Source of the DNA: Saccharopolyspora rosea
Lineage (GTDB): Bacteria; Actinomycetota; Actinomycetes; Mycobacteriales; Pseudonocardiaceae
Length of the DNA stretch: 64,000 nt
NCBI RefSeq assembly: GCF_025643595.1
Contig: NZ_CP102826.1
Location: 3,472,001-3,536,000, forward strand
Direction of reading: 5' to 3'
Made by a program: the position numbers and the translations under genes. Below the pieces are notes generated by a model. The model worked only from the letters and a program-made list of their open reading frames with translations, made no database searches and was not told the origin of the DNA. Positions 58,996-64,000 of this stretch are shown one piece after another. Numbering within the stretch: position 1 is the first letter of the stretch; each line of letters opens with the position of its first letter.

Positions 58996-60681
58996 ATGAC
59001 GGATTACGTCGATGCCGGACGGGCCGTCGGACAGGCGACCCTGAGCGGACTGGTCGGCACCGCGCCGCCGGTCGCGCAGGACGTCACCTACGACCGCATT
59101 CTCAACGCCCGCTCGGAACCGCAGAACTGGCTGACCTACTACGGCGCCTACGACGGCCAGCGGTACAGCCCGCTGGACCAGATCAACACCGCGACCGTGC
59201 GGCGGCTGACACCGGCCTGGGTGTTCCAGTCCGGCTCGGCCGGACTGCACGCGGGCCCGTCGACGTACTCGTTCGAGGCCGCCCCGATCGTCGTGGACGG
59301 GGTCATGTACGTCTCCGGCTGGGACGGCTGGGTGTGGTCCATCGACGCCCGCACCGGGCAGGAATTGTGGCGCTACAAGCACGAGGTGCCCTACGACACG
59401 TCGTTGTGCTGCGGCAACGTCAACCGGGGCGTCGCGGTGGCGCAGGGCAAGGTCTTCGTGGTCACGCTGAACGCCCACGTGATCGCGCTCGACGCCACCA
59501 ACGGGCGGTGCGTGTGGGACGCGACCTACGGCGACGTGCGCGCCGGGGAGAGCGCCACGGTCGCACCGCTGGTCGTCAAGGACAAGGTCGTCGTGGGCAG
59601 CTCCGGCGGGGAGTTCGGCGTGCGCGGACACCTCGACGCCTTCGAACTGGAGACCGGGCGCCACGCGTGGCGCACCTACACGGTGCCCAAGCCCGGCGAA
59701 CCCGGTTCGGACACCTGGCCGGACGGTCCGGCCTGGACCCGGGGTGGCGGGAACTGCTGGGTCACCGGGACCTTCGACCCGGAGCTGAACCTCATGTACT
59801 GGGGCACCGGGAACCCGGCCCCGGACTTCGACGGTGAGGTCCGCGCGGGCGACAACCTGCACACCGACAGCCTGATCGCCGTCGACCCGGACAACGGCGA
59901 GATCCGCTGGCACTACCAGTACAACCCGCACGACCTGTGGGACTACGACAGCACCATGGAACACATCCTGTTCGAGCTCGACGGGCGCAGGGTCCTGGCG
60001 CACTTCGACAAGAACGGGTACTTCTACGTCCTCGACCGCACCAACGGCGACCTGGTCCGGGTGGCGCCGTTCGTGGACCGGATCACCTGGGGCGAGGTCG
60101 CCCCCGACGGGACGATCACCCCCCGGATCTACCCGGAGGAGGAGGGCGTCCCGGTCCACTTCTGGCCCGGCCCGGCCGGCGCCAAGGAGTGGACGCACGC
60201 CGCCTACAGCCAGCGGACCGGGCTGCTCTACGCCCCGGTCCAGGACGTCGGCGCGGAGGTCACGCGGCGGCGCCGGGAGTTCAAGGAAAGCATCCCCTAC
60301 TGGGGCGCGAGCGTCACCGTGGACTCCCGGGACATGAGCGGGTCCATCTCCGCCTTCGACCCGGCCACCGGCGGCGAGGTGTGGCGCTGGCGCAACAACG
60401 TCCCGATGTGCTCGTCGGTGCTGGCCACCGGCGGTGACCTGGTGTTCGCCGGGGAACCCAGCGGGGAGTTCGACGCGTTCGACGCGCGCAGCGGCGAGCT
60501 GTTGTGGCAGTTCCAGACCGGGTGCGGGCACCACAGCAGCCCGACGACCTACAGCGTCGACGGGCGGCAGCACATCGCCGTCCCGGTCGGTTGGGGCGCG
60601 TGGGTCGAAGGCTTCCTGCCCACGATGCTCGGCGCGCCGCACGGCGACGCCCTGTTCGCATTCGCCTTGCCGGAAGACTGA
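58996..60681 (+). CDS. PQQ-dependent alcohol dehydrogenase, lanthanide-type active site
   Basis: A 561-residue eight-bladed beta-propeller quinoprotein of the methanol/ethanol dehydrogenase family. The vicinal disulfide pair is Cys138-Cys139 (TSLCCGNVNRG). Predicted metal ligands are Glu185 (AGESATVAP), Asn273 (WGTGNPAPDF), catalytic Asp316 and an extra Asp318 in NPHDLWDYDSTMEHI. The D-Y-D form marks XoxF/ExaF-type lanthanide enzymes; calcium enzymes have Ala or Ser there. Repeated W-x-x-G blade motifs (ALDATNGRCVWDATYG) are present. No signal peptide is visible at MTDYVDAGRAVGQATLSG, unusual for a quinoprotein. No cytochrome c is fused or adjacent. It is the first enzyme of the PQQ operon. 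Confidence 0.92.
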   Translation: MTDYVDAGRAVGQATLSGLVGTAPPVAQDVTYDRILNARSEPQNWLTYYGAYDGQRYSPLDQINTATVRRLTPAWVFQSGSAGLHAGPSTYSFEAAPIVVDGVMYVSGWDGWVWSIDARTGQELWRYKHEVPYDTSLCCGNVNRGVAVAQGKVFVVTLNAHVIALDATNGRCVWDATYGDVRAGESATVAPLVVKDKVVVGSSGGEFGVRGHLDAFELETGRHAWRTYTVPKPGEPGSDTWPDGPAWTRGGGNCWVTGTFDPELNLMYWGTGNPAPDFDGEVRAGDNLHTDSLIAVDPDNGEIRWHYQYNPHDLWDYDSTMEHILFELDGRRVLAHFDKNGYFYVLDRTNGDLVRVAPFVDRITWGEVAPDGTITPRIYPEEEGVPVHFWPGPAGAKEWTHAAYSQRTGLLYAPVQDVGAEVTRRRREFKESIPYWGASVTVDSRDMSGSISAFDPATGGEVWRWRNNVPMCSSVLATGGDLVFAGEPSGEFDAFDARSGELLWQFQTGCGHHSSPTTYSVDGRQHIAVPVGWGAWVEGFLPTMLGAPHGDALFAFALPED

Positions 60682-60696
60682 GAGGGGGTGCCGGTG

Positions 60697-60798
60697 ATGG
60701 AGTCCGCGACCGAGCTCCTGGATTGGGAGGCACCCGAGTTCGAGGAGATCGGGTGCGCGGCCGAGGTGACGATGTACGTCGCGCACTGGGAGGACTGA
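60697..60798 (+). CDS. pqqA: PQQ precursor peptide PqqA (copy 1)
   Basis: A 33-residue peptide, MESATELLDWEAPEFEEIGC then AAEVTMYVAHWED. The E-V-T-M-Y motif supplies Glu23 and Tyr27, the residues that PqqE cross-links to build PQQ; the rest is acidic leader for PqqD binding. AGAGGGGG lies 8 nt upstream. It follows the dehydrogenase by 15 bp and precedes pqqB. The two-gene spacing contains a perfect hairpin. A second, longer pqqA lies 2.3 kb downstream. Confidence 0.93.
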   Translation: MESATELLDWEAPEFEEIGCAAEVTMYVAHWED

Positions 60799-60800
60799 CG

Positions 60801-60835
60801 GTCGAGGACGCCGGATGCGTTCCGGCGTCCTCGAC
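60801..60835 (+). promoter_or_regulatory. 15-bp perfect hairpin directly after pqqA1
   Basis: GTCGAGGACGCCGGA (60801-60815) pairs fully with TCCGGCGTCCTCGAC (60821-60835) around the 5-nt loop TGCGT. It starts 2 bp after the pqqA stop and ends 5 bp before the pqqB ribosome site. It is likely an attenuator or mRNA stabiliser that keeps pqqA transcript in excess over the enzymes, as is reported for other pqq operons. Confidence 0.7.
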
Positions 60836-60850
60836 ACGCGGGAGGACCTG

Positions 60851-61738
60851 ATGTGGGTGCGGGTGCTCGGATCGGCGGCGGGCGGCGGCTTCCCGCAGTG
60901 GAACTGCGCCTGCCCGACCTGCCGCGCCGCCCGGGACGGCTCCCGGCCGTGCCTGCCGCGCACCCAGTCGTCGATCGCGATCACCGCCGACCGGCGGCGG
61001 TGGTACCTGATCAACGCCTCCCCCGACCTGCGGGCGCAGATCGAGTCCTGCCCCGACCTGCATCCGCGCGGCGGCCGGGACACGCCGATCCGCGCGGTGC
61101 TGCTCACCGACGCCGAGATCGACCACACGCTCGGCCTGCTGCTGTTGCGGGAGGGACGGGCCCTGGAAGTGCACGCCACCCCGGCCGTGCGGGAGACCCT
61201 GTGCTCGGGAACGGCGGTGCTGCGCACCCTGCAGGCGTTCTGCCCGGTCACGTGGCGACCGGTGGTGCCGGGCGCGGAGACCTCCCTCGGGGACGGCCTG
61301 TCCTACCGGGCGTTCGACGTGCCGACCGGCAAACCCGACCGCTTCGCGGTCGGCGGCGACCAAGGCCGCGTCGTCGGCTACCGCCTCATCGACGCGGCCA
61401 CCGGCCGGACCGCGGTGTACCTGCCGGGCGTGCCGGAGTTCACCGCCGAGGTGCGCGCGGAACTCGACGACTGCTCCTGCCTGCTCGTGGACGGAACCTG
61501 CTGGCGCGACGACGAACTGCTCGACCTGGCAGGCAAGACCGCTCGCGACATGGGACACCTGCCGGTCGGCGAGCCCGGCGGCAGCCTCGACCAGCTGGCC
61601 GCGCTGCCCGTCGAACGCCGGATCTACGTGCACATCAACAACACCAACCCGATGCTGCTGGACGACTCGCCCGAACGGCGCGCCGTCGAGCGGCGCGGCG
61701 TGGAGGTCGCCGCGGACGGACTGGAGGTGCGGCTCTGA
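60851..61738 (+). CDS. pqqB: PQQ biosynthesis protein PqqB
   Basis: A 295-residue metallo-beta-lactamase-fold oxygenase that hydroxylates the cross-linked Glu-Tyr intermediate. Signatures: [20 protein letters not shown] then TCRAAR (N-terminal Cys set) and [19 protein letters not shown] (metal-binding Asp/His). ATG 60851 follows GGGAGG at 60840-60845. Its TGA overlaps the CTG start proposed for pqqC. Confidence 0.93.
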   Translation: MWVRVLGSAAGGGFPQWNCACPTCRAARDGSRPCLPRTQSSIAITADRRRWYLINASPDLRAQIESCPDLHPRGGRDTPIRAVLLTDAEIDHTLGLLLLREGRALEVHATPAVRETLCSGTAVLRTLQAFCPVTWRPVVPGAETSLGDGLSYRAFDVPTGKPDRFAVGGDQGRVVGYRLIDAATGRTAVYLPGVPEFTAEVRAELDDCSCLLVDGTCWRDDELLDLAGKTARDMGHLPVGEPGGSLDQLAALPVERRIYVHINNTNPMLLDDSPERRAVERRGVEVAADGLEVRL

Positions 61739-62418
61739 CGACGGACACCGACGGCTTCGTCGCCGCACTGCGCGCCCAGTCGCGGCGCTACCACGACCGG
61801 CACCCGTTCCACGTCCGGATGAACGCGGGACGGTTGAGCCGGCCACAGCTGCGGGGCTGGGTGGCCAACCGCTTCTACTACCAGGCCGCCATCCCCCGCA
61901 AGGACGCCGCCATCCTCGCCAACTGCCCGGACCGCGAGGTCCGGCGCCGGTGGGTGCGCCGCGTCCTCGACCACGACGGCACGGCGGGCGAGGAGGGCGG
62001 CATCGAAGCGTGGCTGCGGCTGGCGGAGGCGGTCGGGCTGACCCGCGAGGAGGTCTGCGACGAGCGGCACCTCGTCCCCGGCGTGCGGTTCGCCGTCGAC
62101 GCCTACGTCACCTTCGCCCGCACCCGCCCCTGGGTGGAAGGCGTGGCGTCCTCGCTGACCGAGCTGTTCGCGCCGGACCTGATGGCCGAGCGCCTCGCCG
62201 CGTTCGAGCGGTGCTACCCGTGGATCGCCCCCGACGGGCTGGCCTACTTCCGGGCCCGCCTCCGCCAGGCGCCGCGCGACTCCGAGCACGCGCTGCGGGT
62301 GGTCACCGAGCACTGCCGCACCGCGGACGAGCAGCAGCGCGCCGTGGCGGCGCTGGCGTTCAAGTGCGACGTGCTGTGGAGCGTCCTCGACGCCATCGAC
62401 CACGCCTTCCCGGACTGA
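61735..62418 (+). CDS. pqqC: Pyrroloquinoline-quinone synthase PqqC, predicted CTG start
   Basis: A 227-residue heme-oxygenase-like helical enzyme that performs the final eight-electron oxidation and ring closure to [23 protein letters not shown] followed by [20 protein letters not shown] is the family core. The frame has no ATG, GTG or TTG before the conserved N-terminal [16 protein letters not shown]; the first internal ATG would delete it. CTG 61735, 7 bp after GGAGG (61723-61727), overlaps the pqqB stop as CTGA, just as ATGA or GTGA do elsewhere in this window. I take it as the start, encoded as Met. Confidence 0.9.
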   Translation: MTTDTDGFVAALRAQSRRYHDRHPFHVRMNAGRLSRPQLRGWVANRFYYQAAIPRKDAAILANCPDREVRRRWVRRVLDHDGTAGEEGGIEAWLRLAEAVGLTREEVCDERHLVPGVRFAVDAYVTFARTRPWVEGVASSLTELFAPDLMAERLAAFERCYPWIAPDGLAYFRARLRQAPRDSEHALRVVTEHCRTADEQQRAVAALAFKCDVLWSVLDAIDHAFPD

Positions 62419-62526
62419 TCGCTGCCGTGCGGTGGGGGACGTTGTGCTCTGGCCGTCACCCCGCGGCGGTTGGGACTTTCGCGACCGACGACGCGTGGAG
62501 TCCCACACCGGTTGGAGGTGACGGGG

Positions 62527-63000
62527 ATGACGGGTGTGTCGCGAGAACCGCGTGAGCGCCTGGGCGGAGTCGTGCTGTCCGTGGTGCGGATCATCATCTC
62601 GTTCCTGTTCCTGCTGCACGGGGCGGCCGCCCTGTTCGGGGTGCTGACCCCGGGCGGCATGCCGACGCCGGTGGGGCTGTGGCCGTCCTGGTGGGCGGGT
62701 CTGATCCAGTTCGTCGGCGGCGCGCTGGTGCTGGTCGGCCTGTTCACCACCCCGGTCGCGCTGCTGTGCTCCGGGAGCATGGCGTACGCCTACTTCACGG
62801 TGCACCAGCCCCGCGGCCTGCTCCCGATCCAGAACGCCGGTGAACTGGCCGCGCTGTACTCCTGGTTCTTCCTGCTGTTCGCGGCGCTGGGAGCCGGTCC
62901 GTTCGCCCTCGACGCGCTGCTGCGCCGACGGCGGCGGGCGCACGCGCCGGTCAACGCGACCGCGGACGAGACCCCGGGAACCGGGGATGCGCGCCCCTGA
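62527..63000 (+). CDS. DoxX-family membrane protein
   Basis: A 157-residue protein with four hydrophobic helices (VVRIIISFLFLLHGAAALFG; GLIQFVGGALVLVGLFTTPV) of the DoxX/DUF2182-like family. DoxX proteins are associated with thiosulfate:quinone oxidoreductase or thiol redox membrane complexes. Placed inside the PQQ locus between pqqC and pqqA2, it could pass electrons from the quinoprotein to the membrane, but that is inference. GGAGG at 62515-62519 precedes ATG 62527. Confidence 0.8.
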   Translation: MTGVSREPRERLGGVVLSVVRIIISFLFLLHGAAALFGVLTPGGMPTPVGLWPSWWAGLIQFVGGALVLVGLFTTPVALLCSGSMAYAYFTVHQPRGLLPIQNAGELAALYSWFFLLFAALGAGPFALDALLRRRRRAHAPVNATADETPGTGDARP

Positions 63001-63026
63001 CGGCGGCCGCCACGCGGAGTTATCCT
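62997..63026 (+). promoter_or_regulatory. Predicted promoter of pqqA2-pqqD-pqqE
   Basis: CTGACG (62997-63002), an 18-bp spacer, and TATCCT (63021-63026) resemble an actinomycete housekeeping promoter, 75 bp before the pqqA2 start. It suggests that the second pqqA and the downstream genes are transcribed separately from the first set. Confidence 0.4.
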
Positions 63027-63101
63027 GCACGTGCGCGGGAGCCGTCCAGCCAACCGCCACCGCACCTCCGGGCTCGGCCCGAGGGAGAGGAGGTGCCAGT
63101 C

Positions 63102-63239
63102 ATGGAATCCGAGAGCACCCGGTCCGCACTCACGTGGGAGCCGCCGAAGTTCGACGAGGTCGAATGGCGGACGCCGGATTTCGAGGAACTCGTGTGCTCG
63201 TCCGAGGTGACGATGTACATGATGCGGATGCAGGACTGA
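63102..63239 (+). CDS. pqqA2: PQQ precursor peptide PqqA (copy 2, longer)
   Basis: A 45-residue peptide that starts MESESTRSALTWEPPKFDEV and ends EELVCSSEVTMYMMRMQD. The E-V-T-M-Y motif (Glu35, Tyr39) is identical to the first copy. The leader is longer and holds an internal near-repeat, WEPPKFDEV and WRTPDFEEL. GAGGAGG lies upstream; a GTG at 63093 is possible. It precedes pqqD and pqqE, so it may be the substrate matched to those proteins. Confidence 0.88.
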   Translation: MESESTRSALTWEPPKFDEVEWRTPDFEELVCSSEVTMYMMRMQD

Positions 63240-63251
63240 CGCCAGGACGTC

Positions 63252-63276
63252 GGGCGCCGGAGGTGTTGCGGCGCCC
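63252..63276 (+). promoter_or_regulatory. Hairpin after pqqA2
   Basis: GGGCGCCG (63252-63259) pairs with CGGCGCCC (63269-63276) around a 9-nt loop, 12 bp after the pqqA2 stop and 27 bp before pqqD. Its position parallels the hairpin after pqqA1, again suggesting attenuation or stabilisation of the pqqA transcript. Confidence 0.55.
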
Positions 63277-63303
63277 GGCCGCCCGCGACGGAGGGCCCCG
63301 GCG

Positions 63304-63585
63304 ATGAACGCGGAGCTGCGATCGTCGAGCCGGCCCAGACTGGCCTCGCACGTCCGGCTGGGCATGGACCGGGTCCGCGAGGAATACGTGCTGATGGGAC
63401 CGGAGTCGGTCCTGGTGCTGAACCCGACCGGCGCCTCGGTGCTGGACCTGTGCGACGGGCGGCGCACGATCGCCGAGATCTCGGAGTCGCTGCGCGGCCG
63501 CTACGACCGCGTCGCCGACGACGAGATCGCCGACTTCCTCACCCGCCTCGTCGCCAAACGATGGGTGGAGATCGACGGTGACTAG
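63304..63585 (+). CDS. pqqD: PQQ peptide chaperone PqqD
   Basis: A 93-residue winged-helix RiPP recognition element that binds the PqqA leader and presents it to PqqE. VLMGPESVLVLNPTGASVLD then LCDGRRTIAEISESL carry the family motif. The stop is overlapped by the GTG of pqqE (8 bp). ATG 63304 follows GGAGGGCCCC. Here PqqD is a separate protein rather than fused to PqqC or PqqE. Confidence 0.92.
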   Translation: MNAELRSSSRPRLASHVRLGMDRVREEYVLMGPESVLVLNPTGASVLDLCDGRRTIAEISESLRGRYDRVADDEIADFLTRLVAKRWVEIDGD

Positions 63586-64000
63586 ACCGTACGGACTGCT
63601 CGCCGAGCTGACCTACGCGTGCCCGCTGCACTGCCCGTACTGCTCGAACCCGCTCAACCTGGGCGACTACCGCGACGAACTGACCACCGAGCAGTGGCAG
63701 CGGGTGCTCACCGAGGCCCGCGAGCTCGGCGTGCTGCAACTGCACCTGTCCGGCGGCGAACCGCTCCAGCGGCGCGACGTCGTGGAGATCGTGCGGCACG
63801 GCAGCCGGTTGGGCCTGTACACCAACCTCATCACCAGCGCCGTCGGGCTCTCCCCGCGCCGCGCCGAGCAGCTGCGCGAGGCCGGACTGGACCACGTGCA
63901 GATGAGCATCCAGGCGCACGAGGCCACCGCCTCCGACCGGATCGCCGGGACGCCGTCGTTCGAGCGCAAGGTCTCGGCGGCGCGGCTGGTGAAGGAGCTG
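63578..64000 (+). CDS. pqqE: PqqA peptide cyclase PqqE (radical SAM), cut at the window end
   Basis: The first 141 residues are present. The radical SAM cluster motif is ACPLHCPYCSNP (C-x3-C-x2-C), followed by LQLHLSGGEPLQRRDVVEIV (GGE) and LYTNLITSAVGLS. PqqE forms the C-C bond between Glu and Tyr of PqqA with PqqD. GTG 63578 overlaps pqqD. The SPASM-domain half lies beyond the window. Confidence 0.93.
   Translation, partial: MTRPYGLLAELTYACPLHCPYCSNPLNLGDYRDELTTEQWQRVLTEARELGVLQLHLSGGEPLQRRDVVEIVRHGSRLGLYTNLITSAVGLSPRRAEQLREAGLDHVQMSIQAHEATASDRIAGTPSFERKVSAARLVKEL

Overview
The window is high-GC, GC3-rich DNA from a filamentous actinomycete. The XRE/DUF397 pair, F420-dependent oxidoreductases, FolE2-type preQ0 genes, tandem TIGR00027-type methyltransferases and actinobacterial PQQ genes fit the Pseudonocardiaceae (Saccharopolyspora- or Amycolatopsis-like); the genus is inference. 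No rRNA, tRNA, CRISPR array or complete insertion sequence was seen.

Layout. 0-12.6 kb: end of a conserved gene, two tandem methyltransferases, an amino-acid permease broken by an 82-bp tandem duplication, a GNAT and an F420 oxidoreductase, then a membrane esterase plus GT39 glycosyltransferase, gamma-glutamyltransferase and a zinc dehydrogenase. 12.7-17 kb: an XRE regulator coupled to DUF397, small unknown genes, and a TetR/MFS efflux pair. 17.3-20.7 kb: a TetR-ferredoxin-ferredoxin reductase-P450 operon with a palindromic operator. 20.9-28.5 kb: DUF2267, an F420 oxidoreductase, a DPPW methyltransferase, a GNAT, a FAD monooxygenase and a TylF methyltransferase/GCS2-like ligase/VOC run. 28.7-35.7 kb: HpnB-like glycosyltransferase, PAP2 phosphatase, a P-loop kinase and a class I lanthipeptide LanB-LanC pair with no visible precursor. 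35.7-40 kb: two sugar-phosphate isomerase-like proteins and a Gfo/Idh/MocA dehydrogenase facing a LacI regulator across a clear promoter and operator. 40-45.1 kb: queC-queE-queD-folE2 (preQ0) divergent from a P450 with degenerate active-site motifs, followed by an O-methyltransferase. 45.3-50.4 kb: DctA-PrpF facing a LysR regulator, and a guanine deaminase with a Tat-like leader. 50.5-57 kb: two large unknown proteins, one with a hydrophobic core (1343 aa) and one with a central Hint domain (799 aa). This pair is the best candidate here for an undescribed system. 57-58 kb: a pirin gene split by a G6 tract. 58.5-64 kb: a PQQ locus with a small PQQ-associated protein, a quinoprotein dehydrogenase with a lanthanide-type Asp-Tyr-Asp, pqqA1-pqqB-pqqC, doxX, pqqA2-pqqD-pqqE (pqqE is cut by the window end).

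Cross-cutting signals. (1) A hairpin-forming intergenic repeat, flanked in two copies by CCTGTCTTYGAAC-type terminal inverted repeats, occurs at four junctions, all between convergent genes; its inner stem shows a compensatory change. (2) The 11-mer CCACWGTGGAC recurs ten times, in coding and non-coding DNA. (3) Each pqqA is followed immediately by a hairpin. (4) pqqC seems to start at CTG, overlapping the pqqB stop.
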